Assembly: GCF_015207525.1 (NCBI RefSeq)
Contig: NZ_JADEWR010000011.1
Location: 20,695 to 84,694, forward strand
DNA: 64,000 bases
Direction: 5' to 3'
DNA from: Nodosilinea sp. LEGE 06152
GTDB lineage: Bacteria > Cyanobacteriota > Cyanobacteriia > Phormidesmidales > Phormidesmidaceae
Shown: positions 1 to 8,561 of the stretch, piece after piece
How positions within the stretch are numbered: the stretch's first letter is position 1
Layout of the letters: the number at the start of each line of letters is the position of its first letter
Program-made: the position numbers and the translations under genes
The notes under the pieces: model-generated
What the model was told of the DNA's origin: nothing
Database searches by the model: none
Seen by the model: the letters and a program-made list of their open reading frames with translations, nothing else

Positions 1-75
1 CGATCGCTCCCTGAATGAGAATCACTCCCTAGATACATAGATATTGGTGGGGCAGCCTTGGGGTGAGCCAGTACC

Positions 76-1176
76 CTAGGCGTCGGGCTGCGATCGCACG
101 TAGTCCGAGTGAGGAGGCTGGTCAGCATCTTCCGGTTCGCGATCGCCCGCGCGATCGAGCACATCAATAATCCAGGCTTCCTCAATCCAGGTTTTGCAGA
201 TTACCGCCAGGGGCAGAGCCAAAATCAGCCCTACAGGCCCGAAAAAGGTGGCAAAAAAGATTTGGGAAATGAGTGTGGCGGCAGGCAGCAGGTCTACCTG
301 CTTCTGCATCACCATCGGCGAAAACCAGTAGCTCTCGACATTTTGAATCAGCACGTACAGCACAATCACCGCTAGTGCTGTACCGGGCGACTGCAGCAGC
401 GCCACAAATACCGGAAAGACCGCGCTCAAGGTCGGCCCCAGGTTAGGAACAAAGTTAAACAACCCTGCCAGCATGGCATGGGCAAAGGCGTAGGGTACCC
501 CCAACAGCACCAGCCCCGTGAAGCTAATCGTAGCGACAAAAATTGAGCTGAGGGCGACTCCACCTAGCCAAAACATGAGAGACTTCTCGCATTTGGTCAA
601 AATTTCATCGGCGCGGCGGCGGTAGCCCGACGGAAACAGCCGCAGCAGCAGCCGTCGGTAGGCCGCTGGGTTGGCCAACATCATCAAGGTGAGTATGAGC
701 AGCAGCAGCACCTGCAGCACAATGGCCACAGAACTGGAGAAAAACGTTAAAAAGTTGCCAAACACCGTAGACCCAATGGAGGCGGCCTGGCGCAGTAGGT
801 CGGGTAAGCCCGGCACCAGTCTTAGGTCTTGGTCTGGAAACCAGTCGGGGGGGTTGGCCTGAAAGGTATCAAACCAGACGCCCAGCTGCTCAAACCCCTT
901 GGGGGTCAGCAGCAGCAACTCTTGAAACTGGCTGACAAATAAAGGCAGCATTAGGCCCAGAAAAAGGACCCCCCCCAACAGCACCAACGCCCCCGTTACC
1001 AACACCGATCGCGGACGCGGCCAGCCGTACACCCTCGAAAAGAGCCGTACCAGGCTGTTGAGGGCAATGGTAATGACCACCGCCGCAAAGATGAGTAAGA
1101 CAATCTGGCGAAACTGCCACAAAATGACCAGGGCAATGCCCAGGGCGACCAGGTTAATCCAATCGGTTAGCTTCAC
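76..1176 (-). CDS. AI-2E family transporter (PerM-like membrane protein)
   Basis: An integral membrane protein of the AI-2E/PerM family (about 366 residues), whose members are multi-pass permeases; known members export autoinducer-2 or act as Na+/H+ antiporters, and the substrate here is unknown. Several long hydrophobic segments are visible at the N-terminus, in the middle, and in a Leu/Ile/Val-rich C-terminal half, followed by an acidic hydrophilic tail. I prefer the GTG start at 1176 (protein VKLTDWINLVALG...). The reading frame stays open upstream to a TTG at 1221 and an ATG at 1218, but that extension lies in the end of a MITE-like repeat and looks non-native. Family assignment is firm; function is general. 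Confidence 0.85.
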   Translation of the reverse strand: MKLTDWINLVALGIALVILWQFRQIVLLIFAAVVITIALNSLVRLFSRVYGWPRPRSVLVTGALVLLGGVLFLGLMLPLFVSQFQELLLLTPKGFEQLGVWFDTFQANPPDWFPDQDLRLVPGLPDLLRQAASIGSTVFGNFLTFFSSSVAIVLQVLLLLILTLMMLANPAAYRRLLLRLFPSGYRRRADEILTKCEKSLMFWLGGVALSSIFVATISFTGLVLLGVPYAFAHAMLAGLFNFVPNLGPTLSAVFPVFVALLQSPGTALAVIVLYVLIQNVESYWFSPMVMQKQVDLLPAATLISQIFFATFFGPVGLILALPLAVICKTWIEEAWIIDVLDRAGDREPEDADQPPHSDYVRSQPDA

Positions 1177-1205
1177 GGCAAGGGCACCTACACAGTTGAT
1201 ACCTC

Positions 1206-1329
1206 TAGGGGCTGTCATCAATTACTTGCCATAGCCCCAAGAATCGGCGGTTACAGCCCCCAGCCTATTTTTGGGCCGCGACAGCGCTGATGGGCTAAGA
1301 ATTGTAGCTAGGATTGATGACACGCCCTA
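1206..1329. mobile_element. MITE-like element, copy 1 (TA-flanked, inverted ends)
   Basis: A ~124-bp non-coding element. The left end reads TAGGGGCTGTCATCAATT and the right end, read on the other strand, is TAGGGCGTGTCATCAATC, so the ends form near-perfect terminal inverted repeats flanked by TA. The interior shares GGTTACAGCCCC, AGCCTA and TTTTGG blocks with a second copy at 4427-4555. No transposase is encoded. Ends with a CTGTCATCAAT core and TA targets resemble IS5/IS630-type insertion sequences, which is an inference. The left end reaches into the apparent 5' end of the AI-2E gene. Confidence 0.7.
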
Positions 1330-1421
1330 GGGTCAAATTGTAGCCGGGTCTAGCGCCAGAGAGTTCTAGTATCCCCAGTTGGGCTGGTATGCTGAGAACT
1401 TATCATCGTTCTTCGGGTGTT

Positions 1422-2153
1422 ATGGTAGCCCCAACTCCAACCTCTCTACGCGACCAGCAGCACCCGATGATTCGGGGTCTGACCGATCGCATCGAAGCCA
1501 CCTGGCAGCAGCACCTAGACCTGTCACCCTACCGCCTGCCGGAGGATTTGGGCTACATTGAGGGCCGCCTGGAGGGCGAAAAGCTCACCATTGAAAACCT
1601 GTGCTACCAGACACCTCAGTTTCGCAAGCTGCACCTGGAGCTGGCGCGGGTGGGGGCAAACCTAGACATTCTCCACTGTGTGATGTTTCCCCGGCCCGAG
1701 TACAACCTGCCGATGTTTGGCTGTGACCTGGTCGGCGGACGGGGCCAAATTAGCGCCGCTATTATTGATCTCTCGCCGGTTACTGGGGCACTGCCCCAGG
1801 GCTACACGACGGCCCTCGATCAGCTGCCCGCTCAAACCTTCGCCGAGGAGCGCGACCTGCCCGGCTGGGGCACCATTTTTTCGCCCTACTGCCGGTTTAT
1901 TCGCCCCGCTAGCCCAGCCGAAGAAACAGCCTTCGTGGAGTTGATTGCCAACTATCTAGCGCTGCACTGTCAGCAGGCGTTAGCGTCCCCGGCTACGCCA
2001 GACCAGAGAGCAACAATCATGGCAGGTCAGCGCCACTACTGCGAACAGCAGCAAAAGAATGACAAAACCCGCCGCGTGCTCGAAAAAGCCTTTGGCCAAG
2101 CCTGGGCCGAGCGCTATATGACCACAGTACTGTTTGACCTACCCGAAACCTAG
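1422..2153 (+). CDS. pcyA: phycocyanobilin:ferredoxin oxidoreductase
   Basis: Reduces biliverdin IXalpha to phycocyanobilin in two 2-electron steps from ferredoxin, supplying chromophore for phycobiliproteins and cyanobacterial phytochromes in the cytoplasm. The 243-residue length is normal for the family. Counting from the ATG at 1422, the expected active-site residues are present: Glu73, His85 (ILHCVMFP) and Asp102 (FGCDLVGG), each three positions before the classic Synechocystis Glu76/His88/Asp105. An ATG at 1389 would add 11 residues, but the protein from 1422 ([15 protein letters not shown]) aligns with usual PcyA N-termini. The gene is monocistronic-looking, 95 nt upstream of gmk. Confidence 0.96.
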   Translation: MVAPTPTSLRDQQHPMIRGLTDRIEATWQQHLDLSPYRLPEDLGYIEGRLEGEKLTIENLCYQTPQFRKLHLELARVGANLDILHCVMFPRPEYNLPMFGCDLVGGRGQISAAIIDLSPVTGALPQGYTTALDQLPAQTFAEERDLPGWGTIFSPYCRFIRPASPAEETAFVELIANYLALHCQQALASPATPDQRATIMAGQRHYCEQQQKNDKTRRVLEKAFGQAWAERYMTTVLFDLPET

Positions 2154-2248
2154 GCCAAAAAATTAGGTTAATTAGCGGAATTTCATCCGTCCATTGGTAG
2201 AGGGTTAACTAGAATAAGAATCTCTGTCGTACATAATCAGCGCCCGCT

Positions 2249-2869
2249 ATGACCGTCAGCTCCCCTACCCCGCTCAGTACCCTCAGCCTAGATACGACGC
2301 CTGATCTAGCTACGCCTCGATTGGGTCGGCTGATTGTATTTACAGGCCCCAGCGGGGTCGGCAAAGGTACGCTGCTGCGATCGCTGCGCCACCGCTACCC
2401 CATGCTCAAACTGTCGGTGTCGGCCACCACCCGCGCTCCCCGCCCCGGCGAAGTCGATGGTCAAGACTACTTTTTCGTAAGCCGAGAAGCATTTCAGGAG
2501 ATGGTGTCGCGGGGCGAACTGCTGGAGTGGGCCGAGTTTGCGGGCAACCTCTACGGCACCCCCAAAGCCCCGGTTATGCAGCAGATTGAAGCAGGCCACT
2601 GGGTGATTTTAGAAATTGAACTAGAGGGTGCCCGCCAGGTGCGCGAAACCTTCCCCAACGCCCTCCAGCTCTTTGTGCTGCCCCCCTCTATCGAAGAGTT
2701 AGAAAACCGCATTCGACTGCGCGGCAAAGATGCCGACGATGCCATTGAGCGACGGCTGCAGCGGGCACAGGTTGAGATTGACGCCGCCTCAGAATTTGAC
2801 GAGCAAATTGTCAACGACGACCTCGAAATTGCCCTTGAGCATTTAGAGAACGCTATCTTTAGAGACTGA
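2249..2869 (+). CDS. gmk: guanylate kinase
   Basis: Phosphorylates GMP to GDP with ATP, an essential step in guanine nucleotide supply. The 206-residue protein has a ~26-residue variable N-terminal extension, then the P-loop GPSGVGKG (residues 33-40). The GMP-binding region follows ([31 protein letters not shown]), with the lid-region arginines ([17 protein letters not shown]) after it. The ATG at 2249 is the only good start near the P-loop. It converges on the NYN gene, and a perfect palindrome sits between the two stop codons. Confidence 0.97.
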   Translation: MTVSSPTPLSTLSLDTTPDLATPRLGRLIVFTGPSGVGKGTLLRSLRHRYPMLKLSVSATTRAPRPGEVDGQDYFFVSREAFQEMVSRGELLEWAEFAGNLYGTPKAPVMQQIEAGHWVILEIELEGARQVRETFPNALQLFVLPPSIEELENRIRLRGKDADDAIERRLQRAQVEIDAASEFDEQIVNDDLEIALEHLENAIFRD

Positions 2870-2893
2870 CAACCAAGCTTCACAACTCGATCT

Positions 2894-2927
2894 GGCAATG
2901 GTTAGCGCGATCGCGCTAACCATTGCC
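2894..2927. terminator. 34-nt perfect palindrome between convergent genes
   Basis: GGCAATGGTTAGCGCG is followed immediately by its exact reverse complement, giving a self-complementary 34-mer centred on CGCGATCGCG, which contains a HIP1 octamer. It lies exactly between the converging gmk and NYN genes. It could serve as a bidirectional terminator hairpin, although no long T-run follows on either strand. Confidence 0.6.
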
Positions 2928-4354
2928 TAGCTAACGCAGGCCATAGCAACCTGCCAGTCTGCGCCCTGTTTATGAATGCGAAGCGAGCGGCACTTAGCCA
3001 AAAACTTAGGCAGCCCCTTCGGTTCTCCAATTCGCTTGAGCACGCTGCTGAGGGATTCTTGGTGGACGTGGGCAAAATGCACGCTCAGGACCGAGAGCGG
3101 AATCGTCCCGCCGGTTTGCTGCGAAGACAAACTCCACAGCAGCTTGATGAGGGCCTGCTCTAGGGTCTGGGTGTCGACAATGGGCTGGGGCACGGCGGCA
3201 GGCGGCTGTTCTAGCCCCTGATTGGGCGGCGGCACCAGGGGAACGGCTGTGTTTTCTGCCGGGGCTGGCAGTCGCACCTCGGTTAGTCGCACCTCAATTT
3301 GAAACCCGTCGGGCAGAGGGCAAAGTTCAAAGCCTTCCTGAGCTTCTAGAAAATGCTTTAAGTTTCTGTAGCTGGGGTAGTTTTGCAGCACTTGACCCAC
3401 AGAAACCTGGTTGCGATCGCTAAAGAGCTTGCCCAGTCGCCCTAGGGTAATCGGCTTACCCGGAGAGGCCTTTTGCTCTTCCAAAATTAGGTTCTTCAGC
3501 CGTCGCTTTAGCTGGGCTAACGACGGCATTTTGACCATGGTGGCGTCAATCGTGCCGCGAACAATCTGACTCCTTTGGGTTGCAATATTGCGGATGACGA
3601 AGTCGTTGCCACGACGGCTAACTCGGTAGGGAACGATACCCAAATTCAGCAGCGCATGGCCCAAATGCAGCAGATCGGAATCTGTGGAGCAAATAAATAC
3701 CTCCCGCAGCGACGGATTCCACAGAGAGATTAAAAAGGCATCGAGGGACATTTTGATATCAGCACTGTTTTTGCCCGAGGGCACATGCACCATTTGATAC
3801 CCCCGCCGGTAAAGCTCCTGGTCGCGATCGCCAAGCTTGCGCCAATTGCCAAAGGCCAGGCGATAGCGCAGCGGGTATTGGGCGACCGTTTGAAGTAGGG
3901 TTTCTAGGGCTTCGGGCGGGTTCATATTTTCGGCATCGACCAGCAGCAGCCCGGTTCCAGCCGGGTCGAGGGCGACGTCCTGGTCAGCCTGGCGAGTCGA
4001 AGGAGGGTGAGGCGCTTGAACTGGCGCGTCTGCGGCCTCGGCAGGGCCAGCCGCAAGGGTTTGCACCCGCTGCAAAAGTTTGCTGTAGGGTTTGGAGCCT
4101 CTAAAGGCTGGAACAAATACCTGCGCCAGAACCTGCTCAACAGCTTTGATCACCGTGGCGGCATCGGGCTGTTTGCTGAGCAAAGCATTGATTTTATGGC
4201 TTTGGGCCTCAGCGGAGGTGCCGCTTAGCCACTTGCGACAGGGCTCCGTTAAGAGCTGAGGCTGTTGAATCTGGGCTGCCGTAATGGCCCTGTGCAGCAG
4301 CTGGCCAATGGCCTTGCGGCCGTCTGAGTGAAGCAGCTCAGAGGAACGAGTCAT
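2927..4354 (-). CDS. NYN-domain protein with two OST-HTH/LOTUS domains
   Basis: A 475-residue protein. An N-terminal helical region (1-100) and a Pro/Ala linker lead into a NYN (PIN-like) nuclease domain at about 134-265. Its acidic residues are visible: Asp140 (LLLVDAENM), Asp199 (SGKNSADIKMSLDA) and Asp225/Asp227 (CSTDSDLLHLGH). A LOTUS/OST-HTH domain follows at about 278-357, then a Pro-rich linker and a second LOTUS-like domain at about 395-470. NYN domains are metal-dependent RNases and LOTUS domains bind RNA or protein partners, as in eukaryotic MARF1. RNA cleavage is therefore the likely activity; the target is unknown. The complete acidic set suggests an active enzyme. Confidence 0.85.
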   Translation of the reverse strand: MTRSSELLHSDGRKAIGQLLHRAITAAQIQQPQLLTEPCRKWLSGTSAEAQSHKINALLSKQPDAATVIKAVEQVLAQVFVPAFRGSKPYSKLLQRVQTLAAGPAEAADAPVQAPHPPSTRQADQDVALDPAGTGLLLVDAENMNPPEALETLLQTVAQYPLRYRLAFGNWRKLGDRDQELYRRGYQMVHVPSGKNSADIKMSLDAFLISLWNPSLREVFICSTDSDLLHLGHALLNLGIVPYRVSRRGNDFVIRNIATQRSQIVRGTIDATMVKMPSLAQLKRRLKNLILEEQKASPGKPITLGRLGKLFSDRNQVSVGQVLQNYPSYRNLKHFLEAQEGFELCPLPDGFQIEVRLTEVRLPAPAENTAVPLVPPPNQGLEQPPAAVPQPIVDTQTLEQALIKLLWSLSSQQTGGTIPLSVLSVHFAHVHQESLSSVLKRIGEPKGLPKFLAKCRSLRIHKQGADWQVAMACVS

Positions 4355-4426
4355 GCTAATTGCCTTGAAAAACCGATGATTTTAGATCAACTACACAGAG
4401 AAAAACCGGAGTTTCTGAAAGATAGC

Positions 4427-4555
4427 TAAGGGCTGTCATCAATTAGCCGTCGATGGTCCGAGAACCAAGGGTTACAGCCCCTAGCCTACGTTTTGGATCG
4501 GACGTGGCAATGCCGATGGCATCAGGCCTTTAGCTGAAATTGACGATACGTCCTA
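4427..4555. mobile_element. MITE-like element, copy 2
   Basis: Second copy of the element at 1206-1329, about 129 bp. It starts TAAGGGCTGTCATCAATTAG and ends with AATTGACGATACGTCCTA, whose reverse complement is TAGGACGTATCGTCAATT. TA flanks both ends. The interior keeps CCAAGGGTTACAGCCCC and AGCCTACGTTTTGG. It has no coding capacity and lies 73 bp upstream of the NYN gene start. Confidence 0.7.
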
Positions 4556-4802
4556 GGGGAACGCCAGGCTATCGCGGCGGTAGACGGGTTGCGGATGGAT
4601 GGCTAGGGCAGGTGAATTAACCGCAACCCCAGTCAAAGAATACTGCCGCTGGGGTTTGTGCCGTGTCATCCAGCCTACGAGGCCATGGTTTCTTTCTAAG
4701 GCGTCAGCACAGCAAGATTTATTTAGCGGATCGCCGCAGGGCTTTGCGGCGTGGAACAATTGAGTTGAACCTGTCCGCGATCTAATTTCCTAGAGGCCAG
4801 TC
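4556..4802. other. intergenic region upstream of aldehyde dehydrogenase
   Basis: Together with MITE copy 2 this forms a 450-bp gap between divergently transcribed genes. A short imperfect inverted repeat is present (ACCGCAACCCCAG ... CTGGGGTTTGTGCCG). No gene, RNA or strong sigma-70 promoter was recognised. The aldehyde dehydrogenase promoter must lie here. Confidence 0.4.
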
Positions 4803-6185
4803 ATGACTACTCTAGTCGCCCCCGTTGCCGATCTGCTGGTTCGCCAGCGCGCCTACTGGAATACCGGGGCCACCCACAGCCTTGAGTTTCGCCTTGCTCA
4901 GCTCAAGGCGCTGCGAGAGGCCATTCTCACCTACCAGGCCGACATTATCGACGCGGCTCGGCAAGACTTGGGGCGGCCTGAGTTTGAGGCCTGCTTCGAG
5001 ATCGGCACGATCGGTGAGCTGGACTATGTAATCAAACATCTGCCCCGCTGGGTCAAGCACCGCAAGGTATCGCTGTCTTTGAGCCAAAAGCCAGGTTCGG
5101 CCTGGGTGCAGCCCGAACCCCTGGGGGTGGTGCTGATTATTGGGCCTTGGAACTACCCGTTTCAGCTAATTATTTCGCCGCTGATGGGGGCGATCGCGGC
5201 GGGTAACTGCGCCATCCTCAAGCCCTCGGAGCTGGCCCCAGCAACCTCTAAGGTACTGGCTCGGCTGGTAGAGGCAACCTTCGACCCCGCCCACGTAGCC
5301 CTTGTCGAAGGCGGGGTCGATACCGCCCAGGCTCTGCTGGCCGAAAGGTTTGACCACGTTTTATTTACCGGTGGCGAGCGGGTTGGCAAACTTGTCATGC
5401 AGGCGGCGGCGCAGCACCTCACCCCGGTCACGCTAGAGCTGGGTGGCAAAAGCCCCTGCATCGTCGATGTCGATGTGAATGTGGAGGTGGCGGCCCGGCG
5501 CATTGTGTGGGGTAAGTTTCTCAATGCCGGACAAACCTGCATTGCCCCCGACTACCTACTGGTCGACGAACGGGTCAAGGCCGAGCTGGTAACGGCGCTG
5601 CAGCAGCGGATTGTTGAGTGCTACGGTGAGAACCCCGCCGAGAACCCCGACCTATCCCGCGTGCTCAACGATTGCCAGTTTGACCGCCTGGTGGGGTTGC
5701 TAAACCAGGGCAATATTCTGGCTGGGGGCGAGCACGATCGCAGCGATCGCTACATTGCCCCCACGCTGATCGACAGCGTCAGCTGGGACGACCCGATTAT
5801 GCAAGAGGAGATTTTTGGCCCCATTTTACCGATTTTGACCTACCGCAGCCTAGACGAGGCGATCGCCACCCTGCGCCAGCGACCCAAGCCCCTGGCGCTG
5901 TATCTGTTTTCGCGCGATCGCCAGGTGCAGACCCAGGTGCTCGATCGCACTACCGCTGGGTCAGTGTGCATCAACGACGTCATCCTGCAGGTCGCCGTTT
6001 GGAATCTGCCCTTTGGCGGTGTTGGCAGCAGCGGCATAGGGCGCTACCACGGCCAGCACAGCTTCGACACCTTCTCCAACCTCAAAAGCGTGCTGAAAAA
6101 GCCCTTTTGGATGGATGTAGACTGGCGTTACCCGCCCTACGAGGGCAAAGTGAAGCAGTTTCGCAAACTTATTGGCCTGTCGTAG
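4803..6185 (+). CDS. aldehyde dehydrogenase (class-3-like, fatty aldehyde type)
   Basis: NAD(P)+-dependent oxidation of aldehydes to acids; the 460-residue length and N-terminal layout match the short class-3/fatty-aldehyde branch of the ALDH family. Visible motifs are the nucleotide-binding GPWNYPFQL, the general base Glu212 (TLELGGKSP) and the catalytic Cys246 (NAGQTCIAPDY), with the usual 34-residue spacing. The late motifs EEIFGPILP and LPFGGVGSSGIGRYHG are also present. In cyanobacteria this subfamily removes aldehydes derived from fatty acids or lipid peroxides, so that role is probable but not shown. It stands alone, with a 160-bp gap before the amidohydrolase. Confidence 0.92.
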   Translation: MTTLVAPVADLLVRQRAYWNTGATHSLEFRLAQLKALREAILTYQADIIDAARQDLGRPEFEACFEIGTIGELDYVIKHLPRWVKHRKVSLSLSQKPGSAWVQPEPLGVVLIIGPWNYPFQLIISPLMGAIAAGNCAILKPSELAPATSKVLARLVEATFDPAHVALVEGGVDTAQALLAERFDHVLFTGGERVGKLVMQAAAQHLTPVTLELGGKSPCIVDVDVNVEVAARRIVWGKFLNAGQTCIAPDYLLVDERVKAELVTALQQRIVECYGENPAENPDLSRVLNDCQFDRLVGLLNQGNILAGGEHDRSDRYIAPTLIDSVSWDDPIMQEEIFGPILPILTYRSLDEAIATLRQRPKPLALYLFSRDRQVQTQVLDRTTAGSVCINDVILQVAVWNLPFGGVGSSGIGRYHGQHSFDTFSNLKSVLKKPFWMDVDWRYPPYEGKVKQFRKLIGLS

Positions 6186-6345
6186 CGGAGAGCCGCCGCC
6201 ACTATGCCCAGCGATTACTTTAGGGTGGCTGGGCCAATACGGTCTCGCCTATCCAAAATCTAAATTTGCTTAAGGGAAAACATTAGCACCAGCCAGCAAC
6301 CTGCTATAGTCCCGTGCTAACGCTGCGTCGCGGAGCCAACCACCT

Positions 6346-7704
6346 GTGCCCACTCTGCTGGTCAAAAATATCCACACCCTGGTCACAATGGATGACCAGC
6401 GGCGCGAGATTCAATCGGGGGCACTGTTCGTTCGCGATCACATCATCGTGCAGGTAGGCACCACGGCGGCACTTCCTCAAACGGCCGATCGGGTGCTGGA
6501 TTTGGGCGATCGCCACCTCGTCCTCCCCGGTCTGGTCAACACCCATCACCACTTCTTTCAGACTCTCACCCGGGTGGTGCCGGGGGCGCAGAACTCAGCT
6601 CTGTTCAACTGGCTCGGCGCGCTCTACCCGCTGTGGCAGCAGCTCACCCCCGAAGCCATTCGCCTCAGCGCCCAGGTTGCCGCCGCCGAGCTAATCTACT
6701 CGGGCTGCACCACCGCCAGCGACCACCTCTACCTTTTTCCCAACGGCTGTACCCTTGACGATGAAATTGAAGCGGTGCGCCAAACCGGGCTACGGTTCCA
6801 CGCCAGTCGGGGCAGCATGAGCGTGGGCGAGAGCAAAGGCGGTTTACCCCCCGACTCGCTCGTGGAGGCCGAGGCCGATATTCTCAAAGACTCCCAGCGG
6901 CTGATCGAGCAGTACCACGACAACGACCCCTACGCTCTGGTGCGTATTACCCTGGCCCCCTGCTCACCTTTTAGCGTGTCTACTGACTTAATGCGCGAGT
7001 CGGCGGCTTTGGCCCGGTCTTACCCCGGCGTGCGGCTGCACACCCACTTGGCTGAGAACAACTCCGACGTTACCTACAGCCTCGACACCTTTGGCCTTAC
7101 CCCCGGCGACTACGCCGCCTCCGTAGGCTGGCTAGGGGAAGATGTGTGGCACGCCCACTGCGTCAAGCTCGACGACAGGGTCATCCACAGCTTTGGCCAA
7201 ACGGGCACCGGGGTGGCCCACTGCCCCTGTAGCAACATGCGCCTGGCCAGCGGTATGGCCCCAATCCGCAAAATGCTGGATCATAGCGTGCCTGTGGGCT
7301 TGGGGGTGGATGGGTCGGCCTCTAACGACAGCAGCCACCTGCTGGCCGAGGCACGTCAGGCTTTTCTGATGGCACGGGTGCGAGAAGAAGATGCCGGTGC
7401 TCTCACCGCCCGCGAAGCTTTGGAGATCGCTACTCGGGGCGGAGCGAAGGTGCTGGGCCGTACTGACATTGGCTACCTGGCTCCCGGTATGGCAGCGGAT
7501 TTTGTCAGTATCAACCTCGATCGCCTCGCCCTTTCCGGCACTGCCTACGACCCGGTAGCCGCGCTAATTTTCTGCATAGTCGATCGCGTGGACTACAGCT
7601 TTATCCACGGTCGAGAGGTGTTGAATCCTGAAGGTCTGCTAACGCTGGATCTGCCTGTGGTGCTGGAGAAGCATGGGGCGACGGCGCGATCGCTCGCCTC
7701 TTAG
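6346..7704 (+). CDS. amidohydrolase, 8-oxoguanine deaminase-like
   Basis: A metal-dependent hydrolase of the TrzN/AtzB/8-oxoguanine deaminase branch (452 residues, TIM barrel). Metal and catalytic motifs are intact: His67-X-His69 (VNTHHHFFQTLTR), HTHLAEN around His232/234, WHAHCVKL, and the aspartate in GVDGSASND. The segment SGCTTASDHLYLFPNG is characteristic of 8-oxoguanine/hydroxydechloroatrazine deaminases. Hydrolytic deamination of an oxidised or substituted purine is the best guess; s-triazine or pterin substrates are alternatives. The start is GTG at 6346. It is in the same direction as the aldehyde dehydrogenase but separately spaced. Confidence 0.85.
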   Translation: MPTLLVKNIHTLVTMDDQRREIQSGALFVRDHIIVQVGTTAALPQTADRVLDLGDRHLVLPGLVNTHHHFFQTLTRVVPGAQNSALFNWLGALYPLWQQLTPEAIRLSAQVAAAELIYSGCTTASDHLYLFPNGCTLDDEIEAVRQTGLRFHASRGSMSVGESKGGLPPDSLVEAEADILKDSQRLIEQYHDNDPYALVRITLAPCSPFSVSTDLMRESAALARSYPGVRLHTHLAENNSDVTYSLDTFGLTPGDYAASVGWLGEDVWHAHCVKLDDRVIHSFGQTGTGVAHCPCSNMRLASGMAPIRKMLDHSVPVGLGVDGSASNDSSHLLAEARQAFLMARVREEDAGALTAREALEIATRGGAKVLGRTDIGYLAPGMAADFVSINLDRLALSGTAYDPVAALIFCIVDRVDYSFIHGREVLNPEGLLTLDLPVVLEKHGATARSLAS

Positions 7705-7730
7705 TCCGAGAGCATCGGTTCCCTAGGGTT

Positions 7731-7796
7731 AGACCCCAGGGTTCCTCATAGATAAGCCAATTATCTTTGGGGATGTCAAGTAGAACCCTGGAGTCT
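7731..7796. terminator. inverted repeat at the end of two convergent genes
   Basis: AGACCCCAGGGTTC (7731-7744) pairs with GAACCCTGGAGTCT (7783-7796), 13 of 14 positions, around a ~38-nt AT-richer loop. It starts 27 nt past the amidohydrolase stop and its right arm lies inside the last codons of the phytochelatin synthase gene. It may limit read-through between the convergent genes. The loop is long for a classic intrinsic terminator and there is no T-tract. Confidence 0.35.
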
Positions 7797-8561
7797 GCTC
7801 CACCGTGCCTCAATCAGCAGGAACCCTCGCGTCTTGCCCGAAACCGAATCCGTTGTATTGATCGACTCCCACAGGGTTTCCGCCTGCACCCACACGGGCG
7901 GGTACTTGTAGCGCGACACATCCAGAATCAAGAACTGGTCGGTATCGGCATCGTAGGCCGCTAGGGGCGAAATGTGGCCGCCCCGCTCCTGCCCGATCGC
8001 GCGGCGCAGGTAGTTGATCAGCACGTAGTTGCCTGGAGTTTCGAGATTGGTGCGAATCAGCGATCGAAACTCCTCTAGACTCACATCGCTGCCGTGATGG
8101 ATTTCAGCGCTGACCGGATAGGTTTCAAGAATGCCAGCCAGTTCGGCTAGAGTCAGTCCCTGGCGGGCGATCGCATCCTGACCGATAATCGCCTCCGTCT
8201 GCTCGTTGAACAGATTCTCCTGAGTAAAGTAATTCTGCTCCCACTGCGGAGCCAGCGGAGCCGGAACCCCCAACGCATTCAGCACCATGGCCATACTCGC
8301 CACCCCGCAAAAGGCCTGATTGATCTGAGTCACAAACTGAGCGGTCAGCGGTACATAGTCCGCCAGCGCCTCACTGTCGCGCAGCAAGACCTGACCCTCT
8401 GCCGAGGTCAACGGAGTTAGATGGTCGGGCAGGGGCAATGTTTGGGAAGCCAGCGGCCGGGCGACGAGGGTGAGCCCCATGGTCGCCATCAGCAGAGCAG
8501 TGATTTTAGAGCGACGAAAAACAGCTAGAGACCGGCCCGAGAGGACGAATTCAGATCTCAT
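7776..8561 (-). CDS. prokaryotic phytochelatin synthase-family peptidase, exported
   Basis: Papain-like glutathione gamma-glutamylcysteinyltransferase family, 261 residues. The triad is visible at Cys85 (QAFCGVAS), His196 (GGHISPLAAYD) and Asp214 (LILDVSRYKYPP). The 18-residue His-Asp spacing is that of the Nostoc enzyme. Prokaryotic single-domain members mainly hydrolyse glutathione to gamma-Glu-Cys and make phytochelatin poorly. The N-terminus (Arg/Lys-rich, then ALLMATMGLTLVARPLASQT) looks like a signal peptide, so it probably acts in the periplasm. I chose ATG 8561, which overlaps the upstream Uma2 stop codon as TGATG, indicating translational coupling; an in-frame ATG at 8606 is less likely. 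Confidence 0.88.
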   Translation of the reverse strand: MRSEFVLSGRSLAVFRRSKITALLMATMGLTLVARPLASQTLPLPDHLTPLTSAEGQVLLRDSEALADYVPLTAQFVTQINQAFCGVASMAMVLNALGVPAPLAPQWEQNYFTQENLFNEQTEAIIGQDAIARQGLTLAELAGILETYPVSAEIHHGSDVSLEEFRSLIRTNLETPGNYVLINYLRRAIGQERGGHISPLAAYDADTDQFLILDVSRYKYPPVWVQAETLWESINTTDSVSGKTRGFLLIEARWSRLQGST

